Origin: JAJDXO01 sp965207535
GTDB taxonomy: Bacteria > Pseudomonadota > Alphaproteobacteria > Rhodospirillales > UBA2165
Reading direction: 5' to 3'
Assembly (NCBI GenBank): GCA_965207535.1
Contig: CBDBMR010000013.1
Location: 186,001-250,000, forward strand
DNA: 64,000 nt
Within the stretch, counting starts at the first letter, position 1. Each line of letters starts with the position of its first letter. Of the stretch, positions 1 to 9,005 are shown piece after piece. A program made the translations under genes and the position numbers. The notes under the pieces are model-generated. The model worked only from the letters and a program-made list of their open reading frames with translations. It ran no database searches and was not told the origin of the DNA.

Positions 1-3000
1 CAGGCTCGAAAGACGGGTGCCGCCCCCCACCGCGCCGGTGAACGTCACCGAACCCGTGCCCGCACTCACCGTCAGCGCATGGCCGCCGTTCACCGTCCCG
101 TCGAACGCGATGTTGCCCGCGCCCGTGCCGCTCGACACCGTTACCGCGCCCGTCAGCGTCACCGCGCTGTTGAAGTCGATCGCCCCCGTCGTCGTCACGT
201 TCGCGGCAAGGCTGATCCCGCCGCTCCCCGTCACATCCAGACTGGTCAGCGCCGTCGTACCCCCGACCGCGCCGGAGAATGTCACCGAACCGGTGCCCGC
301 ATTCACCGTCAGCGCCCGGCCGCCGTTCACCGTCCCGTCGAACGCGATGTTCCCGCCGCCCGTGCCGCTCGACACCGTTACGGCGCCCGCAAGCGTCACC
401 GCGCTATTGAAGTCGACGTTGCCATTGGCGGTCGTCACGTTCGCGGCAAGGCTGATCCCGCCGCTGCCGGTCACATCCAGGCTGGTCAGCGCCGTCGAGC
501 CTCCGACCGCTCCGGAGAATGTCACCGAGCCGCTGCCCGCATTCACCGTCAGCGCCCGGCCGCCGTTCACCGTCCCGTCGAACGCGATGTTGCCCGCGCC
601 CGTCCCGCTCGTCACCGTCAGCGCTCCGGTGCCCGTCAGCGTCACCGCGCTGTTGAAGTCGATCGACCCCGTCGTCGTCACGTTCGCGGCCAAGCTGATC
701 CCGCCGCTCCCCGTCACATCCAGGCTGGTCAGCGCCGTCGTCCCTCCGACCGCGCCGGAGAACGTTACCGAGCCGGTGCCCGCACTCACCGTCAGCGCAT
801 GGCCGCCGTTCACCGTCGAGGAGAAGCTGACGTCGCCCGCGCCCTGGTTGGTGTTCACCGTCACATCGCCCGCAAGCGTCACCGCGCCGTTGAAGGCGAT
901 GTTCCGTTTCTGGCTGCTGTGGCTCCCGGCGCTGTAGGTCCCGTCCAGCGTGATCCCGCCGCTGCCGGTCACCGAGATCGTACCCGTCATTATGACCCGC
1001 ACGCTCTTCAGCGACACCGTGTTGCCGGTCACGATGAATCCGTGCAGCGCCGTCGTCCCTCCGGCCGCGCCGGAGAACGTCACCGAGCCCGTACCCGCAT
1101 CCACCTTCAGCGGTCGAGCGCTGTCCACCGTCGAGTGGAACGTGATGTTCCCGGCGCCCGCGCCGCTCGACACCTTCAGCTCCACCGTGTTGCCGGCCCC
1201 AATCCCAAGCTTCACCCCGCTGTTGAAGTCGATATCGCCGTTGGCGGTCGTCACGTTCCCGGCAAGGGTGATCGCGCCGCTCCCCGTCACATCCAGGCTG
1301 GTCAGCGGCGTCGTCCCTCCGACCGCGCCGAAGAACTGCACCTCGCCTGTGCCCGCATTTACCGTCAGCGCTTGGCCGCCGTCCACCGTCGAACGGAAGA
1401 CGATATCGCCCGCGCCCGTGCCGCTCGACACCGTTACGGCGCCCCCAAGCGTCACCGCGCTGTGGAATTCGATGTCGTCATCGGCGGTCGTCACGTTCCC
1501 GGCAAGGCTGATCCCGCCGCCGCCCGTCACCTCCAGGCTGGTCAGCGCCGTCGAACCCCCGACCACGCCGGAGAAGGTCACGGACCCGCTGCCCGCATTC
1601 ACCAGCAGCATACGGCCGCCGTTCACCGTCGAGGAGAAGCCGATGTTGCCCACCCCCGTGCCGGTCGTCACCGTCAGCAGGTTGTTCCCGGACGTCAGCG
1701 TCACCGCGTCGCCGAAAGTAATGGCGCCGCCCGCGGTCGAGACCGTCACGACGTTCTCCCCGAGCGTGATTCCGCCGCCGCCGTTCACCGTCAGCGCATT
1801 GGCCCCGCTCAGCGTCACGTTGCTCGACAGCGTCACCGAGCCCGTCCCCGCCTCCACCGTCAGCGCCCGCCCGCCGCTCACCGTCCAGGAGAAGCTGATA
1901 TTGCCCGCGCCCGTGCCGGTCGTCACCGACAGCGCGTTGCTGCCGCCCAGCGTCACCGCGTCGCCGAACGCGATGGCGCCGCCCGCGGTCGAGACGGTCG
2001 TGACGCTCGCGCCCAACGTAATCCCGCCGCCGCCGTTCACCGTCAGCGCATTGGCCGCGCTCAGCGTCACGTTGCCCGACAACGTCACCGAACCGTTGCC
2101 CGCCTCCACCGTCAGCGCATGGCCGCCGTTCACCGTCGAGTCGAACGCGATGTTGCCGCCGCCGGTGGTGTCGGTCGTCACCGTTACGTCGCCCGCAAGC
2201 GTCACCGCGTTGTTGAAGTCGATGTTCCGGTTCTGGGTCCTGTAGGTCCCATCCAGCGTGATGCCGCCGCTGCCGGTCACCGAGATCGTTCCCGTCCCCG
2301 TCACCCGCACGCTCTTCAGCGACACCGCGTTGCCGGTCGCGCTGAACCCGGTCAGCGCCCCCGTCCCTCCGACCGCGCCGGAGAACGTTACGTTCCCGCC
2401 GTCCGCATTCACCGTCAGCGTCCGCGCGCCGTTCACCGTCGAGGAGAAGCTGATATTGCCGTCCGTGGCGTCATTGTCCTGATCGCTGTCCACCGTCACG
2501 TTGACGAGCAGGTCCACCGGGCCGGTGAAGGTGATGTTGCCGTCCTGGCTGGTGTAGCTCCCCGCGTTCAGGTCGATGTTGGTGCCCGTCACCGAGATCG
2601 CGCCCGTCGTCGCCACCGTGTTGAGGCCGATCTGGCCGCCGCTCACCGTCAGGCTGGTCAGACGGGTGCCGCCCCCCACCGCGCCAGTGAACGTCACCGA
2701 ACCCGTGCCCGCACTCACCGTCAGCGCTTGGCCGCCGTTCACCGTCCCGTCGAATGCGATGTTGCCCGCGCCCGTGCCGCTCGACACCGTCACGGCGCCC
2801 GCAAGCGTCACCGCGCTGTTGAAGTCGATCGCCCCCGTTGTCGTCACGTTAGCCCCGAGGCTGATGCCGCCGCTCCCCGTCACATCCAGGCTGGTCAGCG
2901 CCGTCGAGCCCCCGACCACACCGGAGAACGTCACCGAACCGCTGCCGGCTCTCACCCTCAGCGGCCGGCCGCCGTTGACCGTCCCGTCGAACGCGATGTT

Positions 3001-4990
3001 GCCCGCGCCCGTACCGGTCGACACCGTCAGCACGTTGCTCCCGGTGCTCAGCGTCACCGCGCTGTTGAAGTCGATCGCCCCCGTCGTCGTCACGTTCGCC
3101 CCGAGCGTAATCCCGCCGCCGCCCGTCACCGTCAGGCTGGTCAGCGCCGTCGAGCCCACCACACCGGAGAACGTCACCGAGCCGGTGCCGGCGTCCACCG
3201 TCAGCGTCCGCCCGCCGTTGATGGTCGAGGAGAAGCTGATATTGCCGTCGGTGGTGTCATTGTCCGCATCGCTGTCAATCGACACGTTGACGATCAGGTC
3301 CACCGGGCCGGTGAAGCTGATGTTGCCGTCGTCGCTCTCGTAGGACCCCGCGTTCAGGTCGATGTTGGTGCCCGTCACCGAGATCAGGCCCGTCGTCGCC
3401 ACCGTGTTCAGGTCGACCTGCCCGCCGCTCACCGTCAGGCTGGTCAGCGCCGTCGAGCCTCCCACCGCGCCGGTGAACGTCACCGAGCCGGTGCCCGCCG
3501 TTACCGTCAGCGCCCGAGCCCCGTTCACCGTCGAGGAGAAGCGGATATTGCCGCCGCCCGTGCCGCTCGACACCGTAAGGACAGTGGCGGCGGTGCTCAG
3601 CGTCACCGCGTCGCCGAAGGTTATGGCGCCGCCGTTCGTCGAGACGGTCGTCCCGCTCGCGCCGAGCGTGATCCCGCCGCCCCCGTTCACCGTCAGCGCG
3701 CCGCCGCTGCGGGTCAGGGTCACGTTGTTGCGCAGCGTCACGGACCCGCTGCCCGCCTCCACCGTCAGGGCCCGGCCGCCATTGACCGCGCCGAGGGAAA
3801 TATTGCCGCCGCCCGTGCCGCTGGTCACAGTCAGCAGAGTGGTACCGGAGGTCAGCGTCACCGCGTCGCCGAAGGTAATGGCGCCGCCGCCCGTCGAGAT
3901 TCTCGTGACGCTCGCGCCCAGCGTGATCCCGCCGCCGCCGTTCACCGTCAGGGCCCGGGCGCCGGTCAGCGTCACGTTGCGGCTCAGCGTCACCGAACCC
4001 GTGCCGGCCTCCACCGTCAGGGCCCGGCTGCCGGAGACCGTGTTGCTGAAGGTGATGTTGCCGCCGCCCGTCCCGCTGGTCACCGTCAGCAGAGTGGTGG
4101 CGGCGCTCAGCGTCACCGCGTCGCCGAAGGTAATGGCGCCGCCGCCTGTCGAGACGGTCGTGACGCTCGCGCCCAGCGTAATCCCGCCGCCGCCGTTCAC
4201 CGTCAGGGCCCGGGCGCCGGTCAGCGTCACGTTGCGGCTCAGTGTCACGGACCCGGTGCCCGCCTCCACCGTCAGGGCCCGGCCGCCGGAGACCGTGTTG
4301 CTGAACGTGATGTTCCCGCCGCCCGTCCCGCTGGTCACCGTCAGCAGAGTGGCGGCGGTGCTCAGCGTCACCGCATGGTTGAAGGCGATGGAGCCGCCGG
4401 CCGTCGTCACTCCGGCCTCAAGCGTGATCCCGCCGCTGCCGCTCACCGAAAGGGCGCTCGTCGAACCGCTCAGCGTCACCCCGTTCAGCGTCGCCGAACC
4501 GGTGCCCGCATTCACCGTCAGGGAACGCGGCCCGGAAATCGCGCCGTCGAAATCGATGTTGCCGCCGCCCGTCCCGCTGGTCACCGTCAGAACGCCGCTG
4601 CCCGTCAGCGTCACCGCGCTGTTGAAGTCGATGTTGCCGTTGGCGGTCGTCACGTTCGCGGCCAAGCTGATCCCGCCGCTTCCCGTCACCGCCAGGCTGG
4701 TCAGCGCCGTCGTCCCTCCGACCGCGCCGGAGAACGTCACCGAACCGGTGTCCGCATCCACCGTCAGCGCCTGGCCGCCGTTCACCGTCGAGGAGAAGGT
4801 GATATTGCCGTCCGTGCCGTCAGTGTCGGAATCGCTGTCCACCGTCACGCCGGCGGAGAGCGTCACGGCATCGCTGAAGGTGATATTGCCGTCGGCGGTC
4901 GAGACGTTCGCGCCCAGCGTCGTCGCGCCGCCGGAATCGAATTCGAGCGAGGCGCTGCCGGTGATGCTCAGCGCCTGGCTTATCGTGATC
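1..4990 (-). repeat. Tandem coding repeats of about 240 bp in tpsA
   Basis: Imperfect direct repeats with a period near 240 bp (about 80 codons). Conserved blocks recur, for example at about 207, 450 and 690, and continue with variations to about 4980. They encode Gly/Thr/Ser-rich strands. Some units are shortened or carry Asp-rich inserts (around 2460, 3240 and 4810). Such arrays can change length by recombination and are also prone to collapse in assemblies. Confidence 0.85.
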
Positions 4991-6993
4991 GAAGCCGCCG
5001 AAATCGAACTGCCGGCGGTGTTGGTGCTCGTCGGGCCCGTGGTCGCCGTGCCGAGCACGATGGTGCCCGACGTGGTGAGCCGCCCGAGTTCCGCATTGCT
5101 CAGAAGGTCCGTCGCGGCGCTGCCGATGGTCAGCGCGACCGTGGATTGCGACGGCGCTATATTTATGTCGCCCGACCCGGCATCGAGGCTGGCTTCGCTG
5201 CCGGACGTGGTATCGATGCTGAAGTCCGCGCCGATCAGCGTGATGTCGCCATTGTTGGAGGTGATGGTGACGCCGCTGGCGATGGTCAGCGTCCCCGTGC
5301 CGTCGGCGCCGCCGCTGGTGGATCGCGGCGAGTCCGCCTCGAAAATGAAATTGTGGCCGTGGGTGGCATGGCCGGTAATGTCGGCCTCGATGGAAAGATG
5401 GCGCCCCGCCTGCAAGGTCAGGGTTCTGATTTGGGTCTGCGTGGTCATGTCGATTGCGGACTTGACCGTGATGTCCCGGGTCGCCTGCAGGGTGATATTC
5501 GCGTCGATGGTCTCGAATGCCGAAGGCTGGATTTCGTAGTCCGTTCCGGAATCGTCGCCGAAGTTGATTACGCTATCCGTGGAGGAGATTTTGGAATTGT
5601 CGGTTCCGGCGGTGGTATCGGAGTCGCCTTCGTCATTGTCGGAGATAACGATGTCCTGAGGGTCCAGCAGCAGTTCGCCGAGCGCGCCGTTGGAGGCGCC
5701 GAGATCGATCGACGCGGGGGCGAATTGCAGACGCAGCTTGCCCGACACCTCGGCGAAGCCGCCGTCGCCGGACGCGGCGCCGCCGCGCGCGGAGATGCTT
5801 CCGAAGAAACGGGTCACGCGGTCCGACCAGACGATCACCCTGCCGCCGTCGCCGCGGGAGATCGCGTCGGCCCGGATGAACGCGCCGCCGCCAACCGCCG
5901 TGTAGTCCGCGTTGCGCTCCGGCCCCTTCCCCTGGAAGTTGCCGCCCACCAGGACCTCGCCGCCGCCGGCGTCGCCCGAGGCGTCGATCCGGGCCTCTCC
6001 GACGATGCCGACCTTCTCGCCCAGCACCTTGACGGTGCCGCCGGTCTCGCCGCTCCCGCGGCCCGAGGCGTCGAGCGTCCCGGCGACCCCGACGACGCCG
6101 TCGCCCGCGCCGCGCAGCACGATCCGGCCGTTGCGCTTCTCCGCCGTCCGCGCCTGGACGATGCCGTCCATGTTGATGGCGTAGTCCACCAGGTCCCTTC
6201 CGGCGCCGGCCGCCAGAAGCAGCACCGTTCCGCCGTCCGCCTCGATGGCGCCGCTGTTGGAGACCAGCGCGTCCAGTTCGGCGCCGTCCGCCGCGACCAG
6301 GCGCGCCGCCACGCGATCGTCGATGCCGATTTGGATCAGATTGTCGCCGTGGAGATCGAGCGTGAAGGTGTTGCCCGACGCCAGCGCGACGCGGCCGAGC
6401 CGGGCGCGGATCGTTCCGCTGTTCTCGACGCCCGGTGCAACCAGGGCCGCCAGGCCGCTTTCGGCCACGGTGATCTCGCCACGGTTGACCACCGTGCCGC
6501 CGGGGCCGCCGGGAATATCGAAGTCGAAGCGGCTCGCCAGGAAGTCGTCGTTTTCGATGTCGATGGTCGTCGCGAGCAGGCCGCCCACGTCTATCCTGGC
6601 GCTCGCCCCGAACAGGATGCCGTTGGGGTTGATGAGGAATATCCGGCCGTTGGCGGTAAGCCGCCCGAGAATGAAGGATCGGGTGCCGCCCGTGACCCGG
6701 TTCAGCGCGATCGAGGAAGAGGACGGCTGCCGGAAGTTCGTATGCTCGTCGATGCCGATCGAGAACGAGCGCCAGTCGATGACGGCCTTGTCGGAACTCT
6801 GGTCGATGTCGAGCCGCGTGGGCGACGTCTGTTGGATATTCACATTGCCGGAGATCACCGTGCCGCCTTCCGGTCCCGCCAGCGCGGGCGCGCCCGCCAG
6901 CGACGCGCCGAACAGCAGCGCGAACGAGAGCGCGCGCAGCGCCGGCGGCAAGGCCGGGGCGAAATGCGGTTCCAGTGGTGCGCGGGCGTTCAT
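1..6993 (-). CDS. TpsA-like filamentous haemagglutinin family exoprotein (3' end outside window)
   Basis: Large secreted adhesin-type protein of a two-partner secretion system. At least 2331 codons are open from the ATG at 6993 to the window edge, and no stop codon is seen. A signal peptide (hydrophobic, ending near APALAG) is followed by a TPS secretion domain with the hallmark NPNGILFG at about residues 122-129. From about residue 670 onward the protein is a long array of imperfect repeats of about 80 residues, rich in Gly, Thr, Ser and Val (units such as ALTVSAGTGSVTF), as expected for a beta-helix stalk. The ATG follows a good ribosome site (GGAAGGA). It lies 40 bp downstream of tpsB, so the two are probably co-transcribed. 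The family role is surface adhesion or secreted exoprotein; the actual target is unknown. Length and C-terminus cannot be judged here. Confidence 0.85.
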   Translation of the reverse strand, partial: MNARAPLEPHFAPALPPALRALSFALLFGASLAGAPALAGPEGGTVISGNVNIQQTSPTRLDIDQSSDKAVIDWRSFSIGIDEHTNFRQPSSSSIALNRVTGGTRSFILGRLTANGRIFLINPNGILFGASARIDVGGLLATTIDIENDDFLASRFDFDIPGGPGGTVVNRGEITVAESGLAALVAPGVENSGTIRARLGRVALASGNTFTLDLHGDNLIQIGIDDRVAARLVAADGAELDALVSNSGAIEADGGTVLLLAAGAGRDLVDYAINMDGIVQARTAEKRNGRIVLRGAGDGVVGVAGTLDASGRGSGETGGTVKVLGEKVGIVGEARIDASGDAGGGEVLVGGNFQGKGPERNADYTAVGGGAFIRADAISRGDGGRVIVWSDRVTRFFGSISARGGAASGDGGFAEVSGKLRLQFAPASIDLGASNGALGELLLDPQDIVISDNDEGDSDTTAGTDNSKISSTDSVINFGDDSGTDYEIQPSAFETIDANITLQATRDITVKSAIDMTTQTQIRTLTLQAGRHLSIEADITGHATHGHNFIFEADSPRSTSGGADGTGTLTIASGVTITSNNGDITLIGADFSIDTTSGSEASLDAGSGDINIAPSQSTVALTIGSAATDLLSNAELGRLTTSGTIVLGTATTGPTSTNTAGSSISAASITISQALSITGSASLEFDSGGATTLGANVSTADGNITFSDAVTLSAGVTVDSDSDTDGTDGNITFSSTVNGGQALTVDADTGSVTFSGAVGGTTALTSLAVTGSGGISLAANVTTANGNIDFNSAVTLTGSGVLTVTSGTGGGNIDFDGAISGPRSLTVNAGTGSATLNGVTLSGSTSALSVSGSGGITLEAGVTTAGGSIAFNHAVTLSTAATLLTVTSGTGGGNITFSNTVSGGRALTVEAGTGSVTLSRNVTLTGARALTVNGGGGITLGASVTTVSTGGGAITFGDAVTLSAATTLLTVTSGTGGGNITFSNTVSGSRALTVEAGTGSVTLSRNVTLTGARALTVNGGGGITLGASVTRISTGGGAITFGDAVTLTSGTTLLTVTSGTGGGNISLGAVNGGRALTVEAGSGSVTLRNNVTLTRSGGALTVNGGGGITLGASGTTVSTNGGAITFGDAVTLSTAATVLTVSSGTGGGNIRFSSTVNGARALTVTAGTGSVTFTGAVGGSTALTSLTVSGGQVDLNTVATTGLISVTGTNIDLNAGSYESDDGNISFTGPVDLIVNVSIDSDADNDTTDGNISFSSTINGGRTLTVDAGTGSVTFSGVVGSTALTSLTVTGGGGITLGANVTTTGAIDFNSAVTLSTGSNVLTVSTGTGAGNIAFDGTVNGGRPLRVRAGSGSVTFSGVVGGSTALTSLDVTGSGGISLGANVTTTGAIDFNSAVTLAGAVTVSSGTGAGNIAFDGTVNGGQALTVSAGTGSVTFTGAVGGGTRLTSLTVSGGQIGLNTVATTGAISVTGTNIDLNAGSYTSQDGNITFTGPVDLLVNVTVDSDQDNDATDGNISFSSTVNGARTLTVNADGGNVTFSGAVGGTGALTGFSATGNAVSLKSVRVTGTGTISVTGSGGITLDGTYRTQNRNIDFNNAVTLAGDVTVTTDTTGGGNIAFDSTVNGGHALTVEAGNGSVTLSGNVTLSAANALTVNGGGGITLGASVTTVSTAGGAIAFGDAVTLGGSNALSVTTGTGAGNISFSWTVSGGRALTVEAGTGSVTLSSNVTLSGANALTVNGGGGITLGENVVTVSTAGGAITFGDAVTLTSGNNLLTVTTGTGVGNIGFSSTVNGGRMLLVNAGSGSVTFSGVVGGSTALTSLEVTGGGGISLAGNVTTADDDIEFHSAVTLGGAVTVSSGTGAGDIVFRSTVDGGQALTVNAGTGEVQFFGAVGGTTPLTSLDVTGSGAITLAGNVTTANGDIDFNSGVKLGIGAGNTVELKVSSGAGAGNITFHSTVDSARPLKVDAGTGSVTFSGAAGGTTALHGFIVTGNTVSLKSVRVIMTGTISVTGSGGITLDGTYSAGSHSSQKRNIAFNGAVTLAGDVTVNTNQGAGDVSFSSTVNGGHALTVSAGTGSVTFSGAVGGTTALTSLDVTGSGGISLAANVTTTGSIDFNSAVTLTGTGALTVTSGTGAGNIAFDGTVNGGRALTVNAGSGSVTFSGAVGGSTALTSLDVTGSGGISLAANVTTANGNVDFNSAVTLAGAVTVSSGTGGGNIAFDGTVNGGRALTVNAGTGSVTFSGAVGGTTALTSLDVTGSGGISLAANVTTTGAIDFNSAVTLTGAVTVSSGTGAGNIAFDGTVNGGHALTVSAGTGSVTFTGAVGGGTRLSSL

Positions 6994-7033
6994 GATACGG
7001 AACGGTTCCTTCCGGAAAGAGCGAATCAGGCGG

Positions 7034-8793
7034 TCAGAAACGCGCGGTTACGGTGACGAAGCCACGCGGCGAATCGACATCTATCCTATGTGAATCGGCT
7101 TTCTTGATGAGCGGCCATGCGGTTTCGAAAGATCCCGACAGCCAGTCCGTGAAGTTGAAGCGCACGCCGAGCCCGGCCGAAGACAGGTCCGCCTTTTTCT
7201 CGAGCGCGCCGGGACTCTTCCGCCAGACGCGCCCGACGTCGTAGAACCCGTATATCTGATAACCCTGCAGAGCCCCGGCGCCGGGATTGTGTCCGTAGCG
7301 CACTTCCGCCAGCAGGCAGCCCCCGTTGTCGCCCGCCACCTGCGCGGGGTCGTAGGCCCGGCCGCAGCCTTCGCCCCCAAGGCCGAATTCCTCCGACGCC
7401 AGAAGCTTGGATGCGGCAAGCTGGGACCTGAAATCGGCGAGCAGCGACCAGCGGCCGCCGAGCCGCTGCAGGCGCGACGCGTTCAGCCGAAGCCTGGTGA
7501 AGTCCGCGCGCCCCTTCTCGCGCGACAGGTCCTTCGAATCTTTCCCCGATGCGCCCAGTATGCTCAATCCCCGGTCGAGGTGCAGGCCGAGCATATTGAT
7601 GCCGCCGGAACCGTCCGTGTTGTCCCAGCGCGCGCCCAGGCTGACGAACCGGACCCGGTCCTTCGAAAGACGGTTGTCGAAAATCGTCGTCCCGCTGTTG
7701 CGATATATGAAGTCGGCATGCAGCGAAAGGTTCTCCGCCCGCGAGCGGATCACCGGGCTCACGAAGCCGGTTCTGAAGGACCGGGACCCGCTTTCGATTT
7801 CCAGGGTCCGGAGCGTATGGCCGGGCTCGGAATCCGTATGGGAGACTTGCAGGTGCAGCTTGCTGCCTTCGGTGCCGATCTGGCGCTCGTGGCCGAGTTC
7901 CAGATAGGTCAGCTCCCGCCTGCTCCGCGCGGTCACGAATCTCGCCGCCGTTCTGTCATGGTCGCCGGTCAGGGAATTCAGGCCGGCTCCGAGCCAGAGC
8001 CGGACGGGACCGTTGAACTTGGTGCCCCGGTTGTCGAGGCGGACAAAGCCGTCCGTCGCATCCTCCTCCACGAGTCCGTCGCATCCTCCTCCACGAGAAT
8101 GACCAGGTCCGCGGCGCCCGGCGTGTCCTCCGCCGGGTTCAGAACCGCTTCCGACGAGATCCCGGGCAGATCGTCGATAAGGAGCAGATAGCGCTCCAGA
8201 TGCGCGACGGAAAGCGGCCGCGAACGCATGATCTTCGCGGCGTAGGCATCGAGCAGCGCCCGGTCTCCGCGCACCTCGCCCTCGATCCGGACTTCGTCGA
8301 TGTAACCCTCGACGATCCGGATCGTGACCGCGCCGTCCTCGATCGTCTGCGGCGGCAGAATCGCGCGCGACAGAATATAGCCGTCATTGCGGTATTTGGC
8401 CGTGATCGCGTCGGCGATCCCGAACACCTCGGCAAGCGCGATTTTTTTCCCGAGCCGGTCTTCGTACAAGGACGCCAGTTCCTCGTCCGAATACACCGTC
8501 GAGCCCTCGACGACCACGCTGCCAAGCACCAGGCTCATCTCTTCGCCCTCGTCCGGCGGCACGCGGAAGTCGCCATTGAGGTCCGGGCCCTTGCGGGGGA
8601 TTTGCGGCGCAGCCGGCTCCTGCAGGTACCGCTCGATCTGCCCGGGCTCCGCTCTCGGCGGAATGTCGGGGCGAGTCGATTGCGCGAGAGCCGTTCCGGC
8701 AACCATCGAAAACGTGCAGGCGAAAAGCGCCGCTCGCCGAAGGCACAAGCAAGGAGATCGTAAGGGGTTGGAAATCCCAAATAGCAGTTTCAA
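7034..8793 (-). pseudogene. TpsB (ShlB/FhaC/HecB) outer-membrane transporter, broken by a 23-bp duplication
   Basis: Outer-membrane pore that would export the neighbouring TpsA. The N-terminal part has a signal peptide ending in ALAQ and POTRA-like segments (VVVEGSTVY, then the EGYIDEVRIEG region). The C-terminal part (7034-8071) has the 16-strand-barrel signatures of the family (FGLGGEGCGRAYDP, YQIYGFYDVGRVW) and ends in Phe, as outer-membrane proteins do. The two halves are in different frames because 23 bp are duplicated at 8051-8096; removing one copy gives one continuous protein of about 580 residues, normal for TpsB. I chose the TTG at 8793, with GGAGAG six bases upstream and the signal peptide directly after it. 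An in-frame ATG at 8883 would add 30 residues spanning a terminator-like hairpin. As read, the protein stops after about 270 residues without a barrel. Confidence 0.8.
8051..8096 (-). repeat. Exact 23-bp tandem duplication inside tpsB
   Basis: Two adjacent identical 23-bp copies, 8051-8073 and 8074-8096, each containing CATCCTCCTCCACGA on the plus strand. The duplicated segment encodes VEEDATD. As 23 is not a multiple of 3, the copy shifts the frame and separates the POTRA half from the barrel half. Confidence 0.95.
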
Positions 8794-8811
8794 AATATGC
8801 TCTCCGTCTTC

Positions 8812-8845
8812 AAAAAAAAAGGCCGACACGGTATCCGATGCGGCC
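8812..8845 (-). terminator. Terminator-like hairpin with T9 in the tpsB leader
   Basis: On the minus strand, GGCCG (8845-8841) pairs with CGGCC (8825-8821). An inner CGG/CCG pair lies inside it, and nine T residues (8820-8812) follow directly. It lies a few bases before the ribosome site of the preferred TTG start of tpsB, so it could attenuate transcription of the tps operon. If the ATG at 8883 is the true start, it would be coding instead. Confidence 0.45.
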
Positions 8846-8916
8846 TCCGACAAGGTCTGTATCCACCGGGACTGAATCCACAACTGAAGCCTTTCCTCCC
8901 CTCCCGATCCCGCCGC

Positions 8917-8939
8917 TACGTGCCGGTCCGGAACACGTA
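8917..8939. promoter_or_regulatory. LysR-type dyad TACGTG-N11-CACGTA
   Basis: Perfect 6-bp arms (8917-8922 and 8934-8939) separated by exactly 11 bp, the spacing of LysR-type binding dyads. It lies between tpsB and the divergent lysR gene, just upstream of a TTGACA at 8944-8949. It is a likely autoregulatory site for the adjacent LysR protein, possibly also acting on tpsBA. Confidence 0.5.
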
Positions 8940-8943
8940 CAGG

Positions 8944-8976
8944 TTGACAAAGGGCGCCGCGCCTGTGAAATACAAA
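8944..8976 (+). promoter_or_regulatory. Possible promoter of the lysR gene
   Basis: TTGACA at 8944-8949 is a consensus -35 hexamer. The AT-rich stretch AATACAAAAT from 8969 could supply a -10 element, although the spacing (19-21 bp) is longer than ideal. It lies about 35 bp before the ATG of lysR. Confidence 0.35.
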
Positions 8977-9005
8977 ATCGCCGGTAAATCGATAACAAGA
9001 CTGCT

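Noticed and set aside
1..4990. Possible CRISPR-like or satellite repeat array
   Set aside because: The repeats are long (about 240 bp), imperfect, in frame and encode a continuous protein.
17..7056. Very long plus-strand open frames opposite tpsA (one of 2325 codons)
   Set aside because: They are antisense shadows of the repetitive tpsA gene: the products are Arg/His/Ala or Pro/Val/Thr low-complexity strings without family features, whereas the minus strand has a signal peptide and the NPNGILFG secretion motif.
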